Of a DNA stretch of 16,436 bases, positions 7,761-15,944 are shown in pieces. Every line of letters starts with the position of its first letter. The first letter of the stretch is position 1. The notes below the pieces were generated by a model, which saw nothing but the letters and a program-made list of their open reading frames with translations, made no database searches and had not been told where the DNA came from. A program made the translations under genes and the position numbers. The DNA lies in NCBI GenBank assembly GCA_028821635.1, contig JAPPDO010000078.1, forward strand, positions 1 through 16,436, read 5' to 3'. Source of the stretch: Ekhidna sp. Lineage in GTDB: Bacteria; Bacteroidota; Bacteroidia; Cytophagales; Cyclobacteriaceae.

Positions 7761-8561
7761 ATGAGGCGGCTGTTGGTTCTTCTTCATAAACTCAGGGAAA
7801 TAGCTCTCTTCCTGGTTCTGGAAATAGTGAGCGTTTGGCTGCTTATCGTCTACAATGGGAGATATAATGCCTCATTTTTGAATTCCAGCAACAAGTTGGC
7901 AGCTTCCGCTTCTCAGCTATCCGGCAACGTTTTTAATTATTTTCAGTTAGCTGAGATCAATGAGGAGCTTATAAATGAAAATGAGAAGCTGCTACAGGAA
8001 TTAACCTTACTAAAGCAAAAGCCACCGTCTTGCAGAGATACCATCAAACGGTTTTCGATTACTCGTGCCAAAGTGGTAAATAGTACTTTTAGCCGAAGTA
8101 TGAACTACATAACCATCTCAGCAGGAAAGAACGATTCCATCAAACCCGGTATGGGTGTAATTTCTGCAAAGGGCATCGTCGGTCAGGTAAAGTCGGTTTC
8201 TAAGAATTTTGCAACGGTATACTCGCTATTGCATCCGAATCTTCTGGTTTCTTCCGTAGTCAAGAAAACAAATACCAATGCTACTGTTCAATGGGACCAG
8301 GAAGATTATAGTAAAGCAAGTTTGAAGTACATCCCCAGACATATATCAATAAAAAGGGGAGATACGATAGTCACTTCGGGCTTTAATTCGGTGTTTCCTG
8401 AAAATATTCTTGTGGGAGTTGTTGAAGACTTTGACTTATCTGAAGAGATGACATTTTATAATGCTAAGATAAAACTAGCCACAGATTTTACTTCAATAAA
8501 AAATCTTTATGTAATTAATGATTTACTAAAAAATGAAAAAGACTCTCTTCAGCACCCATGA
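7761..8561 (+). CDS. mreC: Rod shape-determining protein MreC
   Basis: Bitopic periplasmic scaffold of the elongasome that links MreB and MreD to PBP2 and RodA and helps activate PBP2. The 266-residue product has a short basic cytoplasmic start, one membrane helix at about 13-31 and a coiled-coil segment at about 62-86 (EINEELINENEKLLQELTLL) that mediates dimerisation. A periplasmic beta-barrel domain follows from about 100, with the family pattern KPGMGVISAKGIVGQV and a conserved LLHPNLLVSS segment. There is no extended C-terminal tail. The gene follows mreB by 7 bases, and its TGA stop overlaps the mreD start in an ATGA arrangement, implying translational coupling. Confidence 0.95.
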   Translation: MRRLLVLLHKLREIALFLVLEIVSVWLLIVYNGRYNASFLNSSNKLAASASQLSGNVFNYFQLAEINEELINENEKLLQELTLLKQKPPSCRDTIKRFSITRAKVVNSTFSRSMNYITISAGKNDSIKPGMGVISAKGIVGQVKSVSKNFATVYSLLHPNLLVSSVVKKTNTNATVQWDQEDYSKASLKYIPRHISIKRGDTIVTSGFNSVFPENILVGVVEDFDLSEEMTFYNAKIKLATDFTSIKNLYVINDLLKNEKDSLQHP

Positions 8562-9073
8562 ACCGAATTAATATAAGAGAACTCGTGTTGAACTTCATTT
8601 TTATGATGTTTTTGCAGCTACCTCTTATCTACAGAGTCGTACTTTTTAATACTGCATTTGGCTTCTTCTACGTGGGCTTCATTCTCTTGCTTCCCACAAA
8701 GTTGAGTCGATCCTACTTAATGCTTATTGGTTTTTGCTCCGGACTTTTTGTAGATATATTCACAAATACTCCCGGCATTCATGCCTCAGCGTGTGTATTT
8801 ATCATGTTCATACGTAATTTTTGGTTATCGGTGATTGATGATGATTGGAAAGAGTTCACTAACCTAAACGTCGCTACGTTAAACAGAACAGACTTCTCCC
8901 GATATTTATTCCCCCTGATTTTTGTCCATCATTTTATCCTGTTCACAGTTGAAAATGGAGGGTTTCACTTATTTGGAAGTCTATTTACCAGGATATTGTG
9001 CAGCGCAGTATTTAGTTTTATCATCATATTTGTAATCAATCTTTTAGTGAAGTTGAGTGGTAAAAGAGCATGA
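8558..9073 (+). CDS. mreD: Rod shape-determining membrane protein MreD
   Basis: Integral inner-membrane partner of MreC in the elongasome. The 171-residue length is typical. Sequence identity in this family is weak, so the call leans on hydrophobic profile and position. Five or six membrane segments are visible, including about 10-32, 33-48, 52-70, 74-92, 115-131 and 138-164. The segment GLFVDIFTNTPGIHASACVFI (about 63-83) fits the MreD pattern of an acidic and Pro-Gly motif between helices. The ATG overlaps the mreC stop by 4 bases, and its own TGA overlaps the PBP2 start by 4 bases in a second ATGA junction. Confidence 0.9.
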   Translation: MNRINIRELVLNFIFMMFLQLPLIYRVVLFNTAFGFFYVGFILLLPTKLSRSYLMLIGFCSGLFVDIFTNTPGIHASACVFIMFIRNFWLSVIDDDWKEFTNLNVATLNRTDFSRYLFPLIFVHHFILFTVENGGFHLFGSLFTRILCSAVFSFIIIFVINLLVKLSGKRA

Positions 9074-10890
9074 CCGGAAGACCTTTAATCATAAATTTTC
9101 TGATTGTTTTAATGGCACTAATCTTCATTTTAAGGCTTTTTTATATCCAAATAATTGAAGAAGACTACAAGGTTGATGCTGAAAATAATGTCATACAAAA
9201 AATAACACAATATCCGTTCAGAGGGCTTATCTATGACAATAATGACAATTTAATCACATTTAATTCTCCCGTTTATGACCTGATGGTTGTCCCTCAAGAG
9301 GTCAATATCATAGATACTGCCAGATTTTGCAAACTTCTGGAAATCACGACGGAAGAGTTTCAAGGACAAATCTCAAAAGCTAAAAGATATTCAAAGATTC
9401 TCCCTTCTAAATTTCAAGAGCAAATCCCGGATGAGCTTTTTGCGAAAGTTCAGGATCAATTGATTAACTATCCGGGTTTCTATGTTTTGCCCCGCACTAT
9501 CCGATCGTACAACACCAGATCAATGGCAAACGTGCTCGGCTACATCGGTGAAGTAAGCTCAGGTTTCTTAACTGATGACAACAGCGGCTATTATAAATCC
9601 GGTGATTATGTTGGAATCGGAGGCGTAGAAAGATCATATGAGGATATGCTTCGTGGAAGGAGGGGAGTGAATTACAAAATAGTCAATGTACAGGGAGTAA
9701 TCAAGGATGTTTACAAAAATGGAAATTTTGATACGGTGTCCGTAGCAGGTGAAGATTTATACCTCACCATAGACCTGGAACTACAGCAATATGCCGAAAA
9801 GCTAATGGACGGGAAAGTAGGTAGCGTCGTCGCAATAGAGCCGCAAAGCGGAGAAATATTAGCTTTGGTTTCAGCTCCATCCTATGACCCTCAGCTTTTA
9901 AGCGGGAGGAATCTCAGTAAGAATTTCCTTCTCTTAGAACAAAATGAAAATAAGCCTTTATTCAACCGACCCCTGCAAGCGAGATACCCTCCGGGTTCCA
10001 TGTTCAAGACTATACAAGGTATCATTGCTATGCACGAAAAGGTGGTGAAACCTGATGAGATAATAATAACAGACGGAACCAACATAGGAGATTTAGCACC
10101 TCCGGGACCTTACACCATGACGAAGGCTATTCAGAAGTCTTCCAATAACTATTTCTATCTGATAATGAAAAGAGTAGTAGAGCGAGGGATGGAAGAAAGT
10201 CAGTTTCTTGATACCAGGATTGGATTTGAAAAATGGAGAAACTATGTGGCAGCGTTTGGGCTGGGGGAAAGGTTAGGGGTGGACATGCCTAATGAGAATA
10301 ATGGTAATATTCCAAGTGTAGAGTGGTACGACAAACTTTATGGAGTAGAGCGTTGGAAATATTCTAATATCGCCTCGTTAAGCATCGGACAGGGAGAGCT
10401 TTTGGTCACACCTTTACAAATAGCCAACATTGGAGCTATTTTAGCCAATCGTGGTTATTACGTAACCCCTCACATTGTGGCTAAAATCGGCGATTGGCCC
10501 AATCCGAATATTGAAAAAAGAACGCTCCCCTTCTCCTCTGATCTATATGAAGTGATTGTGGACGGTATGGAGAAAGTAATCCGTTTAGGCTCCGGTCGAA
10601 GAGGTTACATGGATAGCTTGAAATTAGCTGGAAAAACAAGCACAGTTCAAAATCCTCATGGAGAAGATCACTCCGGATTTATGGGCTTTGCTCCGTTGGA
10701 TGATCCTCAGATTTCTATTGCAGCCTATGTAGAGAATGCCGGACAAGGCGGACGTGCTGCGGTAAGTGTAGCCAGTTTATTAGCTGAAAAATATGTTTTT
10801 GGTCAAATATCCCGGCCTTGGCTTGAAGACTATGTAGTAAAGAAAAAATATTTACCTAATGAACCAAGACTCACAGTGGCAGAAAATTGA
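9070..10890 (+). CDS. mrdA: Penicillin-binding protein 2 (elongasome transpeptidase)
   Basis: Class B PBP that crosslinks peptidoglycan during side-wall elongation; a beta-lactam target. The 606 residues comprise one N-terminal membrane anchor (about 5-26), a pedestal or dimerisation domain with YPFRGLIYDNN (48-58) and RSYN (about 144-147), and a C-terminal transpeptidase domain from about 245. The catalytic motif SxxK is S310-M-F-K313, and the SxN motif is S357-S358-N359. The third motif, usually K-T/S-G, reads K522-T523-S524, so the near-invariant glycine is a serine (codon AGC). The family segment NPHG.DHS follows directly. The start overlaps the mreD stop by 4 bases, and the 3' end overlaps rodA by 32 bases. 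All other family marks are intact, so the enzyme is probably active. Confidence 0.95.
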   Translation: MTGRPLIINFLIVLMALIFILRLFYIQIIEEDYKVDAENNVIQKITQYPFRGLIYDNNDNLITFNSPVYDLMVVPQEVNIIDTARFCKLLEITTEEFQGQISKAKRYSKILPSKFQEQIPDELFAKVQDQLINYPGFYVLPRTIRSYNTRSMANVLGYIGEVSSGFLTDDNSGYYKSGDYVGIGGVERSYEDMLRGRRGVNYKIVNVQGVIKDVYKNGNFDTVSVAGEDLYLTIDLELQQYAEKLMDGKVGSVVAIEPQSGEILALVSAPSYDPQLLSGRNLSKNFLLLEQNENKPLFNRPLQARYPPGSMFKTIQGIIAMHEKVVKPDEIIITDGTNIGDLAPPGPYTMTKAIQKSSNNYFYLIMKRVVERGMEESQFLDTRIGFEKWRNYVAAFGLGERLGVDMPNENNGNIPSVEWYDKLYGVERWKYSNIASLSIGQGELLVTPLQIANIGAILANRGYYVTPHIVAKIGDWPNPNIEKRTLPFSSDLYEVIVDGMEKVIRLGSGRRGYMDSLKLAGKTSTVQNPHGEDHSGFMGFAPLDDPQISIAAYVENAGQGGRAAVSVASLLAEKYVFGQISRPWLEDYVVKKKYLPNEPRLTVAEN

Positions 10891-12127
10891 TTGGGTGACG
10901 GTGCTTCTCTTCGGGTTGATGGTGGTGCTGGGATGGGTCAATATCTATGCCGCAGATTATAATCCGGACGTAAGACTGGGGATTTTTGATTTCTCAACAA
11001 ACGCCGGTAAGCAGTTTGTATGGATCTGCGCTTTGGGAGTTTCGGTAGCAGCTATTTTTCTGTTTGACTATAAGTTTTTTGACTCGTTTGCTTACATCAT
11101 TTACGCTGTCACGCTTGTCTTACTGGTTTTTGTACTTATTAGTGGAAAAGAGATCGCTGGTTCTAAATCCTGGATAAGCATTAGCAGCTTCGGATTGCAA
11201 CCATCAGAATTTGCAAAATTTGCCACAGCCCTCGCTCTTGCCAAGTATGTAGGGAAAGTCAATACCAATTTAGAAAACGTAAAATCTTTGACAACAGCAC
11301 TGCTTTTGATAATGATCCCGGCGGGGCTGACGGTGTTGCAAGGGGACACTGGCACGGCATTAGTCTTTGCTTCATTTATGATTCCCATGTTTATGGAAGG
11401 CATGCCAATGGCAATTTTAATATCATTTTTGGGACTTTTGTTTATCTTTTTATTGACATTATTCTTAAATCAAACACTATTATTCGTCATCATTTCAATA
11501 GTCATTTTGCTCTTAATCGGGTTAAATGCGAAAAACCCTAAACGAATTATCATTACGTTAGTAACCGGCGTAGTAGTGGTGTTGGTGGTCAGAAGCGTGG
11601 ACTTCATATTATCGAGTGTTTTGAAGCCCCACCAGCAGAAGAGGGTTCTTTCTCTTGTCAATCCAAATACTGACCCGTTGGGGATTGGCTGGAATGTAAC
11701 TCAATCAAAAATAGCCATTGGATCCGGAGGTTTATCCGGTAAAGGATTCTTAGAGGGGACCCAAACAAAATTTGATTTTGTGCCTGAACAATCCACAGAT
11801 TTCATTTTTTGCACAATTGGCGAGGAGCACGGATGGATAGGAAGTACCTTTCTGATCGTTCTTTTTACAATACTTCTCCTGAGATTAGTTTTCCTTGCAG
11901 AACGACAGAAATCACCTTTTGCAAGGGTTTTCGGCTATTCTACAATCGCGATAATCTTCTTCCATTTTAGCGTAAATATTGCAATGACTATAGGTTTTTT
12001 CCCGGTGGTAGGGATCCCCCTTCCTTTTTTCAGCTATGGTGGTTCATCGCTGCTGGCTTTTACGATTTTACTTTTTACGTTTTTAAAATTAGATGCTCAT
12101 CGAATGCAGGAAATGCAGCGATGGTAG
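10859..12127 (+). CDS. rodA: Rod-shape peptidoglycan polymerase RodA
   Basis: SEDS-family glycosyltransferase that polymerises lipid II into glycan strands in complex with PBP2. The 422-residue product has about ten membrane segments. SEDS marks include LQPSEFAKFA (about 116-125), GSGGLSGKGFLEGTQTK (about 290-306), the catalytic-type aspartate D314 in EQSTDFIF, GEEHGWIG (about 321-328) and the final-helix signature GIPLPFFSYGGSS (about 385-397). RodA is preferred over FtsW because it directly follows PBP2 in the mre operon. The ATG lies 32 bases inside the end of mrdA. The next in-frame Met is already inside helix 1, so the overlapping start is the sensible one and suggests translational coupling. 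The stop is only 2 bases from the convergent asmA-like stop. Confidence 0.95.
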   Translation: MNQDSQWQKIDWVTVLLFGLMVVLGWVNIYAADYNPDVRLGIFDFSTNAGKQFVWICALGVSVAAIFLFDYKFFDSFAYIIYAVTLVLLVFVLISGKEIAGSKSWISISSFGLQPSEFAKFATALALAKYVGKVNTNLENVKSLTTALLLIMIPAGLTVLQGDTGTALVFASFMIPMFMEGMPMAILISFLGLLFIFLLTLFLNQTLLFVIISIVILLLIGLNAKNPKRIIITLVTGVVVVLVVRSVDFILSSVLKPHQQKRVLSLVNPNTDPLGIGWNVTQSKIAIGSGGLSGKGFLEGTQTKFDFVPEQSTDFIFCTIGEEHGWIGSTFLIVLFTILLLRLVFLAERQKSPFARVFGYSTIAIIFFHFSVNIAMTIGFFPVVGIPLPFFSYGGSSLLAFTILLFTFLKLDAHRMQEMQRW

Positions 12128-12129
12128 GC

Positions 12130-14859
12130 TTATTCTCCGCCACCTTTCTTAAAAAGACTTTTGACTTTCTTTTTTGCTTTATTTTCCAGTTTTTCCTTTG
12201 CTGCTGCTTCTATTGCTTTTATAGAATCCTGAGCGGCTTTTTTCTTTGCCTCAAGTTCGGCTTTTGCTTTAGTTTCGGCCTCAGCTTTTTTCTTAGCCAG
12301 TTCGGCTTCAGTCTTGTCTTTTTCTTGTGCTATCTTGGAGGTGATTTGCCGCTTAAACACCTCTTTGGGAGAGGATTGTCCACTTGAATTGGAAGGGCTG
12401 GCACCCAGCAGACTGACGTTGATGTCATCGTAAGTACCTCCGATGCCGAGGGCTATGTCCATTTTATCTGAAACAAGATTCTTACCTCCTGTTAATGAAC
12501 TTAATGCGCTGTTCAACACATTTCCAACCGCTCCGGTAGGTATTTCTTTAATCAACATGGAGTAGTTCAATTTGCCGTCTAATGTATTGCTGCCGCCAAC
12601 GGTTGCTTCTTGTCCCCGCACTTTTAAATCAAAAGGTTCAACGGAAAGTCTACCCTCTTTTATCACTATTTTTATCAGGGTATTCTCCAGTGAGATGGAC
12701 TTTTCGCCGCCGAGGGGACTTGATCCGGATTTCAATGCGGCAAGTGAATTTAACTTGGTTATAAAATTGCCAGTGTTAAGCGTAGCTTTCGCAATATTTA
12801 TACGTCCATCAACATTGACTGCATCCGTGACGGGCATCATGTCGCTTCCAAGCAATCCGTCAGTAACAAATTCGGAAGAAAACGTGCCAGTCACGTGTTT
12901 TGCGATGGGAACATACTGCTGAACAACAGAGAAAGATTCAAAAGCACTTGCAATGGAGAGGTCTTTAATTTTGAATTTCAAGTCATACTTAGGCTGGTCT
13001 AAGTTTTTGGTGACATAAGAACCGGTCATCTCAAAAGCACCATCCAGCATGTTGAAGGAGTTTTCTTCAAGAAGAATGGCCCCGTCCTTAATTGCGACCT
13101 TCCCTTTGAGGTCCTTGATTTTAAGATCATATTCAGGAATAAACTCGTTTATATCCAGAAGATTGGACTGGAGGTCAAGCGTTCCGGTTAACGATTCATT
13201 TTTAGAAAGCGCAAAATCAAGGTAGTCGCTGACTTTTCCTGCCAGAGAAAAATCAGAGTTTCCAGAGGTAGCATAGAATCGATCAAGCACGATTTCCTCC
13301 GGCTTGAATGTCATATTGACTTTTGAAGTATTAAGTCCCTGAGGAAGATCGGGGGAGGCAAAGTAAAAATCCTTAACGGTGAGGCTGCCTTCGGTGGGCA
13401 GGTTTTCATATTTTTCTGCCTCTAAATCTGACATTTTGCCGGAAGACCTTATGCCTGCATTAACTTTACCTTTCAATGCCATTTCTCCTTCCAAAGGAAC
13501 AATTTTAGTGATTTTTTCTAAATCCACATGACCGTCAAATCCGAAATTCCAAGTATAGTTTTCCAGGTCTTTAAGTTTTAAGTAAGACTCGAATTTTTCG
13601 CCGTCTACAAGCATGGAAAATTGCTCAATATTAAAACGCGTTTCTCTTAAATCCGCCGATGGATAATCGAAATCAGCTTTTATGTTGACCTCATCAATTG
13701 GGATGTCATAATCCGAATACCTTATGCTTCCATTATCAACGGAAAGGTTTGCTGCCACTTTGGGCATACTGTTACTATTGAATGTGCCTTTTACCAGCCC
13801 GTCAAAATTGACGGTGCCGCCAGCCGTGATACCATCTAGATATTCTTGATAGGCTCCCGGAATCAATGATAAAATACGCTTTAGATTAATGTCATTCCCC
13901 TCAAATGTGAGGTTCATGTGTATGTCGTCTCCGGCTACTTGAAGATCGCCATTGGCAGAGATAGCAAAATCATTTATTGCGATTTGATTGTCTTTAAACG
14001 AAAACTGCATTTTAGGAAGGTTCATATTAAGTATGACATCTGCCTTTATCCTTTTATTGGAAACATACCTTATTCCATCATAACCTAAAGAGGCCGACTC
14101 GATGACGGTATTAGTCGTAAGGTCAGAAATATCAAGCGTAAAATCCCCTGATCCTGCGTGGTTCAATCCGATTAGGCTGGTGTAAATATTTTCTGAAAGA
14201 TCAGTGTAAGTAACCTGCCCCTCCATAATTACCCATTTTTCTACTTCTATGCTCAACTCACTATCGGCAGTCGTTGATGGCTGTTCGTCTTTCCCCGCTT
14301 CAACTTCCTGCATAGATACCTTCCCAAGATCATAATTTACAACGTGGTAAATTGCCCATTCCCTCATTACTGTGCTTCTTAATCCATTAGCGGCACCTTC
14401 TGCCGATACCTTCTCCCCTTTCCCTGCCACCATTCCAGCCCTCTCTTTGGAGATCTTCGCAATATCATAGTTAGCTTTTCCGTCTTCCAATACAACTATT
14501 GAGATTTTGGGTCGATTTAAGAGTACTTCTTCTATTTTGATTTGATCTCCTGAAATGACCGACGTTAGACCCATTGTAATTTCAAAAGATTCGATAGAAG
14601 CGAGTGTGTCTTTTTCAAATTCATCAATTCCAACAACCCCAAAATCTCCCAGGCTAACAGTGAAATCCGGAAAATTTTTGATCAAAGACAGATCAAATTG
14701 ACCAACATCATAAAAAACTTGAGCATTCAGGCTTTCTGCAATAGCTTCATCCATTGCATTCTTAATGTCATCTTTATAAATAATCGGTAAACCAATGATC
14801 GCCGCAATTAGCAGGAAAATAACTGCACCAACAATAATTAGAAACTTTTTCACAGGCAC
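12130..14859 (-). CDS. AsmA-family envelope protein with Lys/Ala/Glu-rich tail
   Basis: A large 909-residue protein with an N-terminal membrane helix (about 4-27) and a long, repetitive beta-rich periplasmic part. It shows the AsmA-type start (GLPIIYKDDIK, then NFPDFTVSLGDF and LNRPKISIVVLEDGKANYDI) and an AsmA-like C-terminal domain (about 620-815) with LSVEPFDLKVRGQEATVGG. AsmA, TamB and YhdP relatives form beta-groove bridges thought to carry phospholipid toward the outer membrane, so the same general role is inferred. The last about 75 residues are a highly charged Lys/Ala/Glu helix or coiled coil ending in a basic KKKVKSLFKKGGGE. The start is GTG: an in-frame TAA directly precedes it, and a second GTG two codons later (14853) would give the more typical MKKFLIIVG. 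It ends tail-to-tail with rodA. The lipoprotein gene at 14922 lies 62 bases upstream on the same strand. Confidence 0.88.
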   Translation of the reverse strand: MPVKKFLIIVGAVIFLLIAAIIGLPIIYKDDIKNAMDEAIAESLNAQVFYDVGQFDLSLIKNFPDFTVSLGDFGVVGIDEFEKDTLASIESFEITMGLTSVISGDQIKIEEVLLNRPKISIVVLEDGKANYDIAKISKERAGMVAGKGEKVSAEGAANGLRSTVMREWAIYHVVNYDLGKVSMQEVEAGKDEQPSTTADSELSIEVEKWVIMEGQVTYTDLSENIYTSLIGLNHAGSGDFTLDISDLTTNTVIESASLGYDGIRYVSNKRIKADVILNMNLPKMQFSFKDNQIAINDFAISANGDLQVAGDDIHMNLTFEGNDINLKRILSLIPGAYQEYLDGITAGGTVNFDGLVKGTFNSNSMPKVAANLSVDNGSIRYSDYDIPIDEVNIKADFDYPSADLRETRFNIEQFSMLVDGEKFESYLKLKDLENYTWNFGFDGHVDLEKITKIVPLEGEMALKGKVNAGIRSSGKMSDLEAEKYENLPTEGSLTVKDFYFASPDLPQGLNTSKVNMTFKPEEIVLDRFYATSGNSDFSLAGKVSDYLDFALSKNESLTGTLDLQSNLLDINEFIPEYDLKIKDLKGKVAIKDGAILLEENSFNMLDGAFEMTGSYVTKNLDQPKYDLKFKIKDLSIASAFESFSVVQQYVPIAKHVTGTFSSEFVTDGLLGSDMMPVTDAVNVDGRINIAKATLNTGNFITKLNSLAALKSGSSPLGGEKSISLENTLIKIVIKEGRLSVEPFDLKVRGQEATVGGSNTLDGKLNYSMLIKEIPTGAVGNVLNSALSSLTGGKNLVSDKMDIALGIGGTYDDINVSLLGASPSNSSGQSSPKEVFKRQITSKIAQEKDKTEAELAKKKAEAETKAKAELEAKKKAAQDSIKAIEAAAKEKLENKAKKKVKSLFKKGGGE

Positions 14860-14921
14860 TTATTTTTTTAATACAAATTAAAGTAAAATGTTCTTATTTT
14901 CTGTAAAACAAAAAGAGAGTG

Positions 14922-15323
14922 TCATTTTGTAAGCGTAATGAAAATATCTTCCATCAGCTGTAATTCGATCGTATTTTCAGACAAAGATTTCACTTTGTAA
15001 GTCATTCCCGGAGTGGAAGCATCATTATAAGAAATCAGCGTATCATTGGAGACCTTCCAACATTGGGTGTGCTTTAATGTGTCGGCAGCAAAAATACATC
15101 CGGGGTATCCGTTGTTGATGACCGTAAGACTATCTTCTGAAAACACAAACCTTCCATTCATATAAAATTCTATGTCCGTCAAATCAGGGTACGAATCGGG
15201 AAATGTCTCCCAGACGGCCTCCCATTTTCCAACCCATACAGCGGGTCGTTCATTTTCATTCGATAAAGAACTGCATGATACTAAAATTATCATGGTAATG
15301 ACGAGTAATAATATTTTTTCCAT
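14922..15323 (-). CDS. Small putative lipoprotein, function unknown
   Basis: A 133-residue protein with a textbook lipoprotein signal: Met-Glu-Lys, a hydrophobic stretch, and the lipobox LVSC with Cys17. After cleavage about 116 residues remain. The mature part (WVGKWEAVWETFPDSYPDL, a later FYMNGRFVFSEDSL, a GYPGC loop, and alternating beta-strand-like segments to the end) resembles the small lipocalin-like beta-barrel lipoproteins common in Bacteroidota, but I cannot assign a family. Two internal cysteines (in GYPGCIF and HTQCWKV) could form a disulfide. The ATG start fits the signal peptide. It lies 62 bases upstream of the asmA-like gene on the same strand and may be cotranscribed with it. 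A TATTTTTG box only 4 bases before the ATG looks too close to be its promoter. Confidence 0.78.
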   Translation of the reverse strand: MEKILLLVITMIILVSCSSLSNENERPAVWVGKWEAVWETFPDSYPDLTDIEFYMNGRFVFSEDSLTVINNGYPGCIFAADTLKHTQCWKVSNDTLISYNDASTPGMTYKVKSLSENTIELQLMEDIFITLTK

Positions 15324-15404
15324 GGGCCAAAAATACTATTTTCACCATACTTCACCCCTCTCACATACAGCTCCGACTATTCTCTTTCGGGATAAGTACT
15401 CCAC

Positions 15405-15836
15405 TTACCTTCTCAAAATCATAAAACTAATGAAGCCGCGCGCTGAGGCGTTTAAACCAACAGCATTGATTGAAATTTTGAATCGTCCTGATTTAGAAGG
15501 AGTCACTGAAAAAGATTGGGCTGCCATACTTCCGTCCCAACTCATTGATTTCATTGCGACCTTTTTAGAAGGTTTTACATCTAAAGTAATCTCAGGAATA
15601 TTACTGTCCCCAAGTGCAATAATTAGATAGGTAAAATCCTTGCTTAGCTTAATATTTACGTTTTGAGAAGCATTAGCCTGATCAAACTCAGTAATGATCT
15701 GAGACCTAAATTCAAACCCCTCACTTTCTTGCGATTCAAGATAACTGATGTTGCTTTTCTGCAATTCATCAATAGGTGTTTGTGCAAACGCCAAAACTGA
15801 ATAGAGAACAGCAAGAGAAAATAAAATTGATTTCAT
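15405..15836 (-). CDS. Small secreted protein, function unknown
   Basis: A 143-residue protein, starting at an internal ATG because that start gives a clean signal peptide: MKSILFSLAVLYSVLAFA, cleaved before a glutamine, a form very common in Bacteroidota. A longer frame reaching 15908 would add 24 residues ahead of the signal and is less likely. The mature part (about 125 residues) begins with a helical acidic segment and continues with alternating strands (YLIIALGDSNIPEITLDV, then QSFSVTPSKSGRFKISINAV). This suggests a small beta-sandwich of the kind seen in periplasmic or exported accessory proteins. There is no catalytic motif or C-terminal sorting domain. A promoter-like pair at 15859-15888 would place the transcript start about 16 bases upstream. 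It precedes the lipoprotein gene by 81 bases on the same strand. Confidence 0.72.
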   Translation of the reverse strand: MKSILFSLAVLYSVLAFAQTPIDELQKSNISYLESQESEGFEFRSQIITEFDQANASQNVNIKLSKDFTYLIIALGDSNIPEITLDVKPSKKVAMKSMSWDGSMAAQSFSVTPSKSGRFKISINAVGLNASARGFISFMILRR

Positions 15837-15858
15837 AAAATTTAATTTTTTAATTAAT

Positions 15859-15888
15859 AAGAGATAAATGCAAAACTGATTTTTGCAA
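15859..15888 (-). promoter_or_regulatory. Candidate promoter and inverted repeat of the secreted-protein gene
   Basis: On the minus strand TTG (15886-15888) is followed after exactly 19 bases by TATCTCTT (15859-15866), a 6/8 match to TAnnTTTG. It lies 22 bases before the ATG at 15836. The spacer contains a perfect inverted repeat, TGCAAAA (15869-15875) and TTTTGCA (15881-15887). GCAAAACTGA within it (15870-15879) is repeated directly at 15905-15914. Confidence 0.35.
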
Positions 15889-15944
15889 TGATAAGAAACA
15901 CAAAGCAAAACTGACTTGATAAAATTAAAGTTCCCATCTAGTAC

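Noticed and set aside
12121..12387. Phe/Cys-rich 88-codon plus-strand frame
   Set aside because: Complement of the Lys/Ala/Glu-rich tail of the asmA-like gene; its composition is explained by that tail.
15328..15335. TATTTTTG before the lipoprotein gene on the minus strand
   Set aside because: Only 4 bases from the ATG and without a -33 TTG; it would need a leaderless transcript.
15172..15630. 152-codon plus-strand frame
   Set aside because: Antisense to both the lipoprotein and the secreted-protein gene, each of which has a convincing export signal in its own frame.
15837..15908. Upstream start for the secreted-protein gene
   Set aside because: Would put 24 residues before a clean signal peptide; the ATG at 15836 gives the standard export signal.
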